64,000 nucleotides of DNA, taken from contig NZ_FMCQ01000006.1 of NCBI RefSeq assembly GCF_900091605.1, forward strand, positions 233,940-297,939, written 5' to 3'. Each line of letters starts with the position of its first letter. The stretch's first letter is position 1. Shown here in pieces: positions 22,702 to 30,691 of this stretch. A program made the translations under genes and the position numbers. This stretch comes from Micromonospora tulbaghiae (GTDB lineage: Bacteria; Actinomycetota; Actinomycetes; Mycobacteriales; Micromonosporaceae). A model generated the notes under the pieces. The model searched no databases. It worked only from the letters and a program-made list of their open reading frames with translations, and was not told where the DNA came from.

Positions 22702-23903
22702 TCTCGGAGCATGCCAGCCCGCTCGCCGTCCTCGGCGGGGAGGACGCCGGTGGCCAGAACACGCATGTCGCGGAGCTCTCCGCCGCGCTCACGGCCGCCG
22801 GTCACGACGTGCGCGTCTACACCCGGCTCGACGCGGTGGACCTGCCGGTGAGCGTCCGCACCCCGGACGGGTACGAGGTGGTGCACGTACCGGCCGGGCC
22901 GGCCGAACCGGTGGCCAAGGACGACCTGCTGCCGTACATGCCGGCGTTCGGGCAGTGGCTGGCCGACCGGTGGCGCACCGGCGACTGGCAGCCCGAGGTG
23001 GTGCACGCGCACTTCTGGATGAGCGGGCTGGCGGGTCTCGCCGCGGCCCGCCGGGCCGGCGTGCCGGTGGTGCAGACGTACCACGCGCTCGGCACCGTCA
23101 AGCGCCGCCACCAGGGCGTGCAGGACACCAGCCCACCCGGCCGGGCCGAGCACGAGCGGAAGCTGGGCCGCTCGGTGGACCGGGTGGTCGCCCAGTGCCA
23201 GGACGAGGTCGCCGAACTGGTCCGGATGGGCGTGCCCCGGTCCCGGATGACCGTCGTGCCGTCGGGGGTGAACCTGACGACGTTCTCCCCGCTCGGCCCG
23301 GTCGCCGATCGCGACGGCGGCCGGGCCCGCATCCTCACCGTCGGCCGGCTGGTCGAGCGCAAGGGCTTCCAGGACGTCATCAGGGCCGTCGCCGAGGTGC
23401 CGGACGCCGAGTGCGTGGTCGTGGGCGGGCCGCCGGCCGGGCTGCTGGAGACCGACCCGTACGCGTTGCGCCTGCGCGCGCTGGCCCACTCGCTCGGCGT
23501 CGCAGACCGGGTACGGCTGGTCGGCGCGGTCCCCCGGGAGGAGATGGGCCGCTGGTACCGGTCGGCCGACGTGCTCGTCGCCGCCCCCTGGTACGAGCCG
23601 TTCGGGCTCACCCCGCTGGAGGCGATGGCCTGCGGCGTGCCGGTGGTCGCGACTGCGGTCGGCGGGCTGATCGACACGGTGGTTGCCGGACGCACCGGCG
23701 ACCTGGTGCCGCCGCGTGAGCCGGCCGCGCTCGGCGCGGCCCTCCGGGGCCTGCTCGGCGACCGGATCCGCCGCTTCGCCTACGCCACCGCCGCGCTGGA
23801 ACGGGCCCGCACCCGCTACTCCTGGGCCACCACCGCGGACCGCCTCACCGAGCTGTACGGCGAGGTGGCCACCGTGCGCCGCCCGACCCGGGTGGTCGCC
23901 TGA
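22686..23903 (+). CDS. GT4 glycosyltransferase in the heptose operon
   Basis: The 405-residue retaining GT4 enzyme has a clear GT-B fold. The N-domain opens IAMISEHASPLAVLGGEDAGG then QNTHVAELSAAL, resembling MshA/sucrose-phosphate synthase type enzymes. The C-domain has ILTVGRLVERKGFQDVIRA and APWYEPFGLTPLEAMACGVP with the E-x7-E type donor motif. No signal peptide or membrane helix is present. The acceptor is unknown. It probably extends a glycan initiated elsewhere; identity with MshA is unlikely in this operon. GAGGAGGAA lies just before the ATG at 22686, inside the end of the preceding gene. The next gene starts within its stop (TGATG). Confidence 0.85.
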   Translation: MRIAMISEHASPLAVLGGEDAGGQNTHVAELSAALTAAGHDVRVYTRLDAVDLPVSVRTPDGYEVVHVPAGPAEPVAKDDLLPYMPAFGQWLADRWRTGDWQPEVVHAHFWMSGLAGLAAARRAGVPVVQTYHALGTVKRRHQGVQDTSPPGRAEHERKLGRSVDRVVAQCQDEVAELVRMGVPRSRMTVVPSGVNLTTFSPLGPVADRDGGRARILTVGRLVERKGFQDVIRAVAEVPDAECVVVGGPPAGLLETDPYALRLRALAHSLGVADRVRLVGAVPREEMGRWYRSADVLVAAPWYEPFGLTPLEAMACGVPVVATAVGGLIDTVVAGRTGDLVPPREPAALGAALRGLLGDRIRRFAYATAALERARTRYSWATTADRLTELYGEVATVRRPTRVVA

Positions 23904-24610
23904 TGGCGGCCGGGACGCCGGACGCCGGCGCAACGGTGCTGGAGGACCACCTGAGCCTGCTGGCCGCCGCGCTGCTGCCGCTGCGGGAGGCGGAACAGAT
24001 GCTGGCCCGCTGGGGTGCGGAACTGGCGCAGCGGCTGGCCGCCGGTGGCCGGCTGCTGGTGGCGGGCAACGGCGGCAGCGCCGCCGAAGCCCAGCACCTC
24101 ACCGCCGAACTCGTCGGCAAACTCCGCCACGACCGCCAACCCCTCTCCGCCATCGCACTGCACGCCGAAACCAGCGCCCTCACCGCCATCGCCAACGACT
24201 ACGGATACGACGAAACCTTCGCCCGGCAGGTCCGCGCCCACGGCCGACCCCACGACCACCTCCTCCTCATGACCACCAGCGGCACCAGCACCAACCTCCT
24301 CACCGCCGCCCACGCCGCACACCAGACCGGCCTACGCTGCTGGGCCTTCACCGGACCCGCACCCAACCCCCTCGCCGACCTCTGCCACGAGCACCTGGCG
24401 ATCGACTCGCCGGACGGGCAGGTGGTGCAGGAACTGCACCTGGTGGCCTCGCACGTGCTCTGCGAGTACGTCGAACTGGCGCTGCCCGCCGCGCTCGCCG
24501 CCCAGCCGGCGGCCGGGCCGGTACGCGCCGGCGTCGAGGTCGTCGTCGACGAGCCGGATCTCACCGAGCCGGACCCGACGGCGCCGGCCGGCCGGGGAGG
24601 CGCGGCATGA
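23903..24610 (+). CDS. gmhA: D-sedoheptulose-7-phosphate isomerase
   Basis: The 235-residue SIS-fold isomerase converts sedoheptulose 7-phosphate to D-glycero-D-manno-heptose 7-phosphate, the first heptose step. It shows GNGGSAAEAQH (55-65), TTSGTST (124-130), and the active-site region QELHLVASHVLCEYVE (176-191) with His179 and His184. Family enzymes are about 190 residues; this one has a 40-residue acidic, Pro-rich tail that is not part of the fold. It lies between GT4 and hldE with TGATG and ATGA overlaps. Codons 57-165 (nt about 24071-24397) are strikingly C-rich and G-poor relative to both ends, suggesting the core was replaced by recombination. Confidence 0.92.
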   Translation: MAAGTPDAGATVLEDHLSLLAAALLPLREAEQMLARWGAELAQRLAAGGRLLVAGNGGSAAEAQHLTAELVGKLRHDRQPLSAIALHAETSALTAIANDYGYDETFARQVRAHGRPHDHLLLMTTSGTSTNLLTAAHAAHQTGLRCWAFTGPAPNPLADLCHEHLAIDSPDGQVVQELHLVASHVLCEYVELALPAALAAQPAAGPVRAGVEVVVDEPDLTEPDPTAPAGRGGAA

Positions 24611-26097
24611 GGGGACCGGTGGTGGTGCTCGGTGACACGCTGCTGGACCGCGACGTCGAAGGTCTGGTGAACCGGCTCTGCCCGGACTCCCCGGTGCCGG
24701 TGCTGGACGAGACCGTATCCGTGGACCGTCCCGGCGGCGCCGGCCTGGCCGCCGTCTTCGCCGCCGCGCAGGGCGCCGAGGTCGCGCTGGTCACCGCCGT
24801 CGCCGACGACGCGGGCGGGGCGCGGCTGGGCACGCTGCTCGCCGCCGCCGGGGTCCGGTTGTACGCGCTTCCGCTCGCCGGCACCACCCCGGAGAAGGTC
24901 CGGCTGCGGGCGCGCGGCCGGGTGCTGCTGCGCCACGACCGGGGCGGGACGGCCGGCGCGCCGGGTCAGCCGAGCGACGCCGTGCTGCGGCTGCTCGCCG
25001 ACGCGTCCGCGGTGCTGGTCAGCGACTACGGCCGGGGCGTGGCGGGGCATCCGGCGCTGCGCGCCGCGCTGGCCGCCACCCGGGCGCCGGTGGTGTGGGA
25101 TCCGCATCCGCGCGGGCCGGCCGCCGTTCCCGGCGTGCACCTGGCCACCCCGAACGAGCCGGAGGCCCGCGAGCTGGCCAAGACGCCGCCGGGCGGCTCC
25201 CGCCTGGCCGTCGCGTCGCGCAGCGCGCACGCGTTGCGCCGCCGCTGGCAGGCGCGCGCGGTCGCGGTGACGCTCGGCGGGGACGGCGCCCTGCTCAGCC
25301 ACGCGGGCTCCACGCCCCTGGTGGTGCCGGCGCCGCCCGCCGAGGGGGACACCTGCGGGGCGGGCGACCGGTTCGCGGCCACCGCGACGCTGGCGCTGGC
25401 CCGGGGCGCGCTGGTGTCCGAGGCGGTGCAGGAGGCGGTCGCCGAGGCGTCGGCGTACGTGGCCGGGGGCGGCGTGGCCGCCGCGCTGCCCGCACCGGTG
25501 CGGGCGGTGGCCCCCGCGGTGGTCACCGGCGGCGGGGACCGGATCGGCGCCGGGGCGGCCGGCGAGGTGGTGGCCCGGGTACGCGCGGCCGGCGGCACAG
25601 TGGTGGCCACCGGCGGCTGCTTCGACCTGCTGCACGCCGGGCACGTGGCGACGCTCCAGGCGGCCCGGCAGCTCGGCGACTGCCTGGTGGTCTGCCTCAA
25701 CTCCGACGCCAGCGTGGCCGGGCTGAAGGGCCCGGAGCGCCCGGTCGTGCCGCAGGGCGACCGGGGACGGCTGCTCGCCGCGCTCGGCTGCGTCGACGCG
25801 GTGCTGATCTTCGACGAGCCGACCCCGGAGGCGGCGCTGTCCTGGCTGCGCCCGGACATCTGGGTCAAGGGCGGCGACTACGCCAGCGGCGGCGGCCCGG
25901 AGACGCTGCCCGAGACGGAGATCCTGGCCCGCTGGGGCGGTCACACGGTGGTCGTGCCGTACCTCGACGGGCGCTCGACCACCGACATGATCGCGGCGGC
26001 GCGGGCCGGGCGGGGCAGCGGCGGCTGGCCGGCCGCGCCGGTCGACCCGGCCGAGGCTGCCGCGCAGGTCCGGTCCACGGCGAAGGGAGCACGATGA
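24607..26097 (+). CDS. hldE: Bifunctional heptose-7-phosphate kinase / heptose-1-phosphate nucleotidyltransferase
   Basis: The 496-residue protein has the two domains of HldE/RfaE. Residues 1-300 are a PfkB/ribokinase kinase (VVLGDTLLDRDVEG, SDYGRGV, and the catalytic GAGD at 251-254). Residues about 330-470 are a cytidylyltransferase-like domain with GGCFDLLHAGH (336-346), CLNSDASVAGLKGPERPV and WVKGGDYASGG. Together they make heptose 1,7-bisphosphate and then NDP-heptose (ADP in E. coli; nucleotide not provable here). E. coli HldE is about 477 residues, so this is full length. It starts by ATGA overlap with gmhA. With GmhA and the GmhB-like domain the pathway to NDP-heptose is complete. Confidence 0.93.
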   Translation: MRGPVVVLGDTLLDRDVEGLVNRLCPDSPVPVLDETVSVDRPGGAGLAAVFAAAQGAEVALVTAVADDAGGARLGTLLAAAGVRLYALPLAGTTPEKVRLRARGRVLLRHDRGGTAGAPGQPSDAVLRLLADASAVLVSDYGRGVAGHPALRAALAATRAPVVWDPHPRGPAAVPGVHLATPNEPEARELAKTPPGGSRLAVASRSAHALRRRWQARAVAVTLGGDGALLSHAGSTPLVVPAPPAEGDTCGAGDRFAATATLALARGALVSEAVQEAVAEASAYVAGGGVAAALPAPVRAVAPAVVTGGGDRIGAGAAGEVVARVRAAGGTVVATGGCFDLLHAGHVATLQAARQLGDCLVVCLNSDASVAGLKGPERPVVPQGDRGRLLAALGCVDAVLIFDEPTPEAALSWLRPDIWVKGGDYASGGGPETLPETEILARWGGHTVVVPYLDGRSTTDMIAAARAGRGSGGWPAAPVDPAEAAAQVRSTAKGAR

Positions 26098-26156
26098 ACG
26101 AGCGACGCATCCGACCAGGCGCGGTCGCGCCCGCCGGTCCGACGGTGGCGGCGTGA
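26094..26156 (+). CDS. 20-codon mini-ORF bridging hldE and the SDR gene
   Basis: ATG at 26094 overlaps the hldE stop (ATGA), and the frame ends in a TGA at 26154 that overlaps the GTG start of the SDR gene (GTGA). The encoded peptide is MNERRIRPGAVAPAGPTVAA. An AAGGGAG lies just upstream within hldE. It could be a coupling device that hands ribosomes to the next gene, a small peptide, or chance in a 59-bp spacer. No homologue is known to me. Confidence 0.35.
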   Translation: MNERRIRPGAVAPAGPTVAA

Positions 26157-26854
26157 GCGCCGGCGCGCCCGGAGCCGGGCCGACCGTCCTGGTCACCGGC
26201 GGCTCCAGCGGGCTCGGCGCGGCCGTGGTCGCCGCGGTGGCCCGCGCCGGCGGACGCCCGCTGGTGCTGGACCGGCAGCGTCCCGCCGACGGGGTGCCCT
26301 GGGCCGAGTGCGACCTGGCCGACACCCGCGCCGCCGAGGCCGCCACCCGCGATCTCGCGGAACGCTCCGGCGGGCTGGACGCCGTGGTCACCGCCGCCGG
26401 GATGGACGTCCCCGGGAAGCTGGCCGACATCCCGGCGGAGACCTGGGAGCGGATCGTCACCGTGGACCTGCTCGCCACGGCCGCGGTGATCCGGGCCGCG
26501 CTGCCCTGGCTGGAGGCGTCCCGGGGCAGCATCGTCACGGTGGCCTCCACGCTCGGGGTGAAGGCGGTCAGCGACGCGACCGCGTACTGCGCGGCGAAGT
26601 TCGGGGTGGTCGGCTTCACCCGGGCGCTCGCCGCCGAACTGGCCGGCGCGGTCGGCGTGACGCTGTTGATCCCCGGCGGGATGCGGACCGCGTTCTTCGA
26701 CGAGCGGGACGCGCAGTACCGCCCCGGCCCGGACGCGGTGCTCAACGAGCCGGCCGACACCGCCGCCGCCGTCATGTTCGCGCTGTCCCAGCCGGCCGGT
26801 TGCGCGGTACGCGAGATGGTGGTCTGCGCCGCGCAGGAGTCCTCGTACCCGTGA
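26153..26854 (+). CDS. Short-chain dehydrogenase/reductase in the heptose operon
   Basis: The 233-residue classical SDR binds NAD(P) through TGGSSGLGAAVVAAVARAGG. The second landmark VVTAAGMD replaces the usual NNAG. The catalytic YxxxK is YCAAK, with Ser in IVTVASTLG. It is a classical SDR, not the extended epimerase type of HldD, so it is unlikely to be the C6 epimerase of ADP-heptose. It might oxidise or reduce a sugar or NDP-sugar of the pathway; that is inference from position. It starts GTG within the stop of a 20-codon mini-ORF and overlaps the following GT9 gene by 4 bp. Confidence 0.85.
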   Translation: MSAGAPGAGPTVLVTGGSSGLGAAVVAAVARAGGRPLVLDRQRPADGVPWAECDLADTRAAEAATRDLAERSGGLDAVVTAAGMDVPGKLADIPAETWERIVTVDLLATAAVIRAALPWLEASRGSIVTVASTLGVKAVSDATAYCAAKFGVVGFTRALAAELAGAVGVTLLIPGGMRTAFFDERDAQYRPGPDAVLNEPADTAAAVMFALSQPAGCAVREMVVCAAQESSYP

Positions 26855-27810
26855 TCCTGGTGCTGCGTGCGCTCGGGGTCGGCGACCTGGCCACCGCCGT
26901 GCCGGCGCTGCGCGGCCTGCGCGCCGGCCTGCCGGGCCGGGAGCTGGTGCTCGCCGCCCCGGCCTGGCTGGCGCCGCTCGCGGAGCTGACCGGGGCGGTG
27001 GACCGGGTGCTGCCCACCACCGGGCCGGACCGGATCGCCTGGACCGGCCCGCCGCCCGAGGTGGCGGTCAACCTGCACGGCCGCGGGCCGCTGTCGCACC
27101 GGGCACTGGCCGCCGTCCGCCCCGGCCGGCTGCTCGCCCACCGCAACCCGGACGCCGGCCACCCGGACGGCCCGGTCTGGGACGACGACGAGCACGAGGT
27201 CCGCCGCTGGTGCCGGTTGCTGCACGCGTACGGCCTGCCGGCCGACCCGGGGGACCTGGCGCTGCGGCGTCCGGCGGTGACCGGCGTACCGGCCGGCGTG
27301 ACGCTGCTGCACCCGGGCAGCAAGATCCCGGCGAAGCGCTGGCCGGCGGACCGGTTCGCCGGGCTGGCCCGGGAGCTGGCCGCGCGCGGGCACCGGGTGG
27401 CGGTCACCGGCTCGCCGGACGAGCGGGCGCTGGCCGAGCGGGTCGCCCGCGACGCCGGGCTGCCGCCGGCGGCGGTGCTGGCGGGCCGGACCGGACTGGC
27501 CGAGCTGGCCGCGCTCGTCGCAGGCGCGCGGCTGGTGGTCAGCGGGGACACCGGCGTGGCCCACCTCGCCACCGGCTACGGCACCGCGTCGGTGGTGCTG
27601 TTCGGGCCGGTGCCGGCCGCGCACTGGGGTCCACCGCCGGACCGGCCCCGGCACCGGGCGCTGGGTGCGGTCGAGCGCACCACCGTCAACCGGGATTCGA
27701 CCGGGTCGGGCAGGGTAGGAACCCACCCGACGTTGGATGCCATCGGGATCGACGAGGTGGTGGCTGCGGTGGTCGACGTGGAACGGGTCTCCGGTGCGGT
27801 TGCGGCGTAG
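26851..27810 (+). CDS. GT9 heptosyltransferase-like protein
   Basis: The 319-residue GT9-family protein begins with the fold's first strand (ILVLRALGVGDLATAVPALR). It contains VTLLHPGSKIPAKRWPADRF and the donor-site segment LVVSGDTGVAHLATGYGTASV, both diagnostic of heptosyltransferase-like enzymes. In Gram-negative bacteria GT9 enzymes add heptose to LPS core; here the acceptor is unknown. It is the operon's second GT9 domain, so two heptose (or other) additions may be made. The start is the GTG at 26851, overlapping the SDR stop. The last 17 bp overlap the topoisomerase gene. Confidence 0.87.
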   Translation: MILVLRALGVGDLATAVPALRGLRAGLPGRELVLAAPAWLAPLAELTGAVDRVLPTTGPDRIAWTGPPPEVAVNLHGRGPLSHRALAAVRPGRLLAHRNPDAGHPDGPVWDDDEHEVRRWCRLLHAYGLPADPGDLALRRPAVTGVPAGVTLLHPGSKIPAKRWPADRFAGLARELAARGHRVAVTGSPDERALAERVARDAGLPPAAVLAGRTGLAELAALVAGARLVVSGDTGVAHLATGYGTASVVLFGPVPAAHWGPPPDRPRHRALGAVERTTVNRDSTGSGRVGTHPTLDAIGIDEVVAAVVDVERVSGAVAA

Positions 27811-28783
27811 CGATCCGGGCCGGCCGGGGTACGCGCGCCGGCGGCGTGGCAAGGGCTGGCTGTTCCTCGACCCGGCCGGCGAGCCTGTGCGCGACGCCGG
27901 GGAGCTGGCCCGGCTGCGCGAGCTGGTGATCCCGCCCGCCTGGCGGGACGTGTGGATCTCGCCGTACCCGAACGGTCACATCCAGGCCACCGGCATCGAC
28001 GCGGCGGGCCGCAAGCAGTACCTCTACCACCCGCGCTGGCGGCGCAAACGCGACGAGGCCAAGTTCGACCACGTGCTGGAGGTGGCCCACCGGCTGCCCG
28101 CGCTGCGCGACCGGGTCACGCACGACCTGTCGCTGCGCGGACTGCGCCGGGAGCGGGTGCTGGCCACCGTCGCCCGGCTGCTCGACATGGGCGCGTTCCG
28201 GGTCGGCAGCGACCAGTACGCCACCGGCGACGACCCCACGTTCGGGGTGTCCACGCTGCGCCCCGAGCACGCCCGCTCGCGGGGCGGCTGCGTGGTGTTC
28301 GAGTTCCCGGCCAAGGGCGGCATCGACCAGGTCCGCCGGATCGAGGACGCCGAGTTGTGCCGGGTGCTGCTCAACCTGCGCCGCCGCCGGCGCGCCCAGG
28401 AACGGCTGTTCGGCTACTGGGACGGCCGGGCCTGGCGCGACGTGCGCAGCGACGAGGTGAACGACTACCTGCGCGACGCCAGCGGCGGCGAGATGACCGC
28501 GAAGGACTTCCGCACCTGGCACGCGACGGTACTGGCCGCCGCCGAACTGGCCACAGTCGGTCCGCAGCGCTCCGCGACCGCCCGCAAGCGGGCCGTGGCG
28601 GCGGTGATGCGGTCGGTGGCCGACCTGCTCGGCAACACCCCGACGGTGGCCCGGACCTCGTACGTGGACCCGCGCGTGGTCGACCTCTACCACGACGGGG
28701 TTCTGGCGCCGGTGCAGCCGGAGATGCCGCGCGAGGCGGTGGAGAAGTCGGTGCTGGCGCTGCTGGAGGAGGAGGCCGGCTGA
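27794..28783 (+). CDS. DNA topoisomerase IB
   Basis: The 329-residue protein matches bacterial type IB topoisomerases (poxvirus-like). The N-domain contains LVIPPAWRDVWISPYPNGHI, IQATGIDAAGRKQYLYHPRW and RRKRDEAKFD. The catalytic core holds LLDMGAFRVGSDQYA and the Lys/Arg/His residues around FRTWHATVLAA. The nucleophilic Tyr is most likely in ARTSYVDPRVVDLY near the C-terminus. It relaxes supercoils via a 3'-phosphotyrosyl intermediate. The open frame begins at 27737, but that extension is GT9 antiframe sequence; I chose GTG at 27794, where the basic N-terminus starts. Coupling to a sugar operon is unexpected and may reflect chance adjacency. Confidence 0.88.
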   Translation: MRLRRSDPGRPGYARRRRGKGWLFLDPAGEPVRDAGELARLRELVIPPAWRDVWISPYPNGHIQATGIDAAGRKQYLYHPRWRRKRDEAKFDHVLEVAHRLPALRDRVTHDLSLRGLRRERVLATVARLLDMGAFRVGSDQYATGDDPTFGVSTLRPEHARSRGGCVVFEFPAKGGIDQVRRIEDAELCRVLLNLRRRRRAQERLFGYWDGRAWRDVRSDEVNDYLRDASGGEMTAKDFRTWHATVLAAAELATVGPQRSATARKRAVAAVMRSVADLLGNTPTVARTSYVDPRVVDLYHDGVLAPVQPEMPREAVEKSVLALLEEEAG

Positions 28784-28790
28784 CCGCCGA

Positions 28791-28831
28791 CCGGCCCCGT
28801 CGGTCCTGGGGGGGATGCACGACGGGGCCGG
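28791..28831 (+). terminator. Hairpin terminator after topoisomerase IB
   Basis: Perfect 11-bp arms CCGGCCCCGTC (28791-28801) and GACGGGGCCGG (28821-28831) with a 19-nt G-rich loop, 8 nt after the stop. It closes the heptose operon/topoisomerase transcript. Confidence 0.7.
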
Positions 28832-28929
28832 AAACCTCGGCCGCCGGTGCGGTCCGGGGGCACCTACCGGGCGGGGCCGCCCGCGGCCGGGACCGCCGCG
28901 GACGCCACGCCCGGCCCCCCGATATCCGT

Positions 28930-28951
28930 GGGCCACCGCGAGCGGTGGCCC
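28930..28951 (-). terminator. Hairpin terminator after the AraC gene
   Basis: A 9-bp stem, GGGCCACCG (28930-28938) with CGGTGGCCC (28943-28951) and a CGAG loop, directly after the minus-strand stop at 28957. Confidence 0.7.
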
Positions 28952-28956
28952 AGGTT

Positions 28957-30000
28957 TCAGTATGTACGGGACAGGTTGACGGCGGATGCCGTGCTGTTGA
29001 CGATCCGTGCCGATTCCAGGTGACGAGCCCGGTACGTCTGCGGCGTCTCACCCTGCGCGGCCCGGAAGACCCGGCTGAAGTGCGCCTTGTCCCGGAAACC
29101 CCAGCGGGCGGCGATGACCTGGATCGAGCGGTCACTCAGCGCCGGGTCGGCGAGGTCACGACGGCACCGGGCCAGTCGCTCGTCCCGGATGTAGGCGGCC
29201 ACCGTGGTCTCCTCGTCCTCGAAGAGCCGGTGCAGCGAGCGCACCGAGATGTGGTGCGCGTCGGCGACCGCGCCCGGGTCCAGCGTGGCGTCGCCGAGGC
29301 GCTGGCGCACGTACGCGCGCACCTGGGCCAGCAGGGCACGCCGCCGGACCTCGGTGGGCACCGCGTCCTCGGAGACGAGGTTGCGGCCGAGCAGCGTGGC
29401 GACCAGGTCCAGGCCGACGGCGCCGAGCCGCTCCGCGTCGGCCGCGTGGTACTGCTCGGGGTTCGTCGTGATCCGGACGAGGAAGTCGGCGACCAGGCCG
29501 CCGACACCCTCGGAGCCGGACATCCGGCCGGCGAACAGGGGAGCGAGCCGGCGGGGCGGCAACGGCAGCGCGTCGTACGGCATCAGGGCCACGATCGACC
29601 GGGCGTACCCGGGCCCGGCGGCGTCGGCGTGGTGACTGACCTCGTGTGGACGGGAGCAGTCGTAGAAGGTGAGGTCGCCGGGGCGGCACCGGGCGCGCTG
29701 CCCCTCCTGGTCGGCCTGGCTGGTCCCGCTGAGCGTCAGCGCGAGCAGGTAGTAGTCGGGGTCGGAGCGCTGGATCAGTTTCGAGGTGCGCACGCAGTCC
29801 ACCGAGGGGTAGCGGTAGCGGATGAGCTGCATCCGGCCCAGGTCGATGAACTCGGCCCGGGCGACGAAGTCGTCGGCGTGCGCGGTGTGCACCCGCAGCG
29901 GCGTCGGCGTGCTCGCCATCATGTCCAGCCACATGCCGAAGCGCTCCGGTGGCGGCAGCACCTCCGTGTCGAGGACCTGACGTTGCAGCTTCCCGTCCAT
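28957..30000 (-). CDS. AraC-family transcriptional regulator
   Basis: The 347-residue regulator has an N-terminal AraC_binding_2-type sensing domain (YYLLALTLSGTSQADQEG, then CRPGDLTFYDCSRPHEVSHH). The C-terminal pair of HTH motifs spans about residues 245-335: DPGAVADAHHISVRSLHRLF, and IQVIAARWGFRDKAHFSRVF with FRAAQGETPQTYR. Members often respond to small organic molecules and activate adjacent catabolic genes, but no obvious target lies next to it. The ATG at 30000 is preceded by a G-rich ribosome-binding site. It may autoregulate; no clear operator was seen. Confidence 0.87.
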   Translation of the reverse strand: MDGKLQRQVLDTEVLPPPERFGMWLDMMASTPTPLRVHTAHADDFVARAEFIDLGRMQLIRYRYPSVDCVRTSKLIQRSDPDYYLLALTLSGTSQADQEGQRARCRPGDLTFYDCSRPHEVSHHADAAGPGYARSIVALMPYDALPLPPRRLAPLFAGRMSGSEGVGGLVADFLVRITTNPEQYHAADAERLGAVGLDLVATLLGRNLVSEDAVPTEVRRRALLAQVRAYVRQRLGDATLDPGAVADAHHISVRSLHRLFEDEETTVAAYIRDERLARCRRDLADPALSDRSIQVIAARWGFRDKAHFSRVFRAAQGETPQTYRARHLESARIVNSTASAVNLSRTY

Positions 30001-30124
30001 CAACGACCCCCCGTGGCTCGTCACTCCTGCTGTAAGCAGGACGCCCCACGGGGCCCGAAAGCGACACCGGTGGGGCGTGATGTCCGTCATTGACGGACCT
30101 GCGAGCCTTCTGTTAGGAGTCCGT

Positions 30125-30628
30125 TCAGTCGTTCAGCACCTGGGCCAGCCGGTCCCGGAACCGGCGCTCGGAATCGGTCACCGCGTCGCCGCCCAGACCG
30201 AGGATGCCGCCGGTGGAGGCCGCGCCCACCACCTGCTCGGCGATCTCCACCAGCCAGTGCCGGTACGCTCCGGCCTGCCCCTCGTCCACCCGCGCGGCGA
30301 GCAGCGCGGACGCCTGCCCGGCCCGGCCCAGCACGTCCTCGATCATCGCCTTCGGATCCTGCGGCGTGAGAACCGGCAGCTCCGCGCCGGTCTCCGGGTC
30401 GCCCACCCGGTCGACGATCTCACCGGCCACCGCGGCGACCAGCGGACTGGCCGACTCGCGGCCGGCGGCGATGGTCTCCAGCCCGGCGGCGTTCTCGGCC
30501 ATGGTGCGGCGGGTGCCGTCGGACTCGGCGGCGGCCGCCGCGGTGAGCACCGACTGCGGCAGCCCCACAAGCAGTCCCCACTCCTCGTCGGAGACGCCGA
30601 ACCGGGTGTACGCCGGCTGCTCGATCAC
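30125..30628 (-). CDS. Unknown soluble protein upstream of a RecQ helicase gene
   Basis: A 167-residue soluble, acidic, helical protein that I cannot assign. It starts EQPAYTRFGVSDEEWGLLVG, has a long Ala-rich helix (LPQSVLTAAAAAESDGTRR), and ends with a Gly-rich turn (STGGILGLGGDAVTDSERRF) and RDRLAQVL. GTG at 30628 is preceded by AAAGGGG at 8 nt. The recQ gene ends 63 bp upstream on the same strand, so read-through is possible. No functional link is visible. Confidence 0.75.
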   Translation of the reverse strand: MIEQPAYTRFGVSDEEWGLLVGLPQSVLTAAAAAESDGTRRTMAENAAGLETIAAGRESASPLVAAVAGEIVDRVGDPETGAELPVLTPQDPKAMIEDVLGRAGQASALLAARVDEGQAGAYRHWLVEIAEQVVGAASTGGILGLGGDAVTDSERRFRDRLAQVLND

Positions 30629-30691
30629 GATCAGGCCCCTTTCGCCGTGGTCGTCGTTGTCGACGGGCGCCCCCGCGGCGCCCGGGTCAGG

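Noticed and set aside
22686-23903. GT4 enzyme as MshA of mycothiol synthesis
   Set aside because: The opening resembles MshA, but its place inside a heptose operon and its differing acceptor region argue against that identity.
26153-26854. SDR as HldD (ADP-heptose epimerase)
   Set aside because: It is a 233-residue classical SDR with YCAAK, not an extended SDR with the HldD substrate domain.
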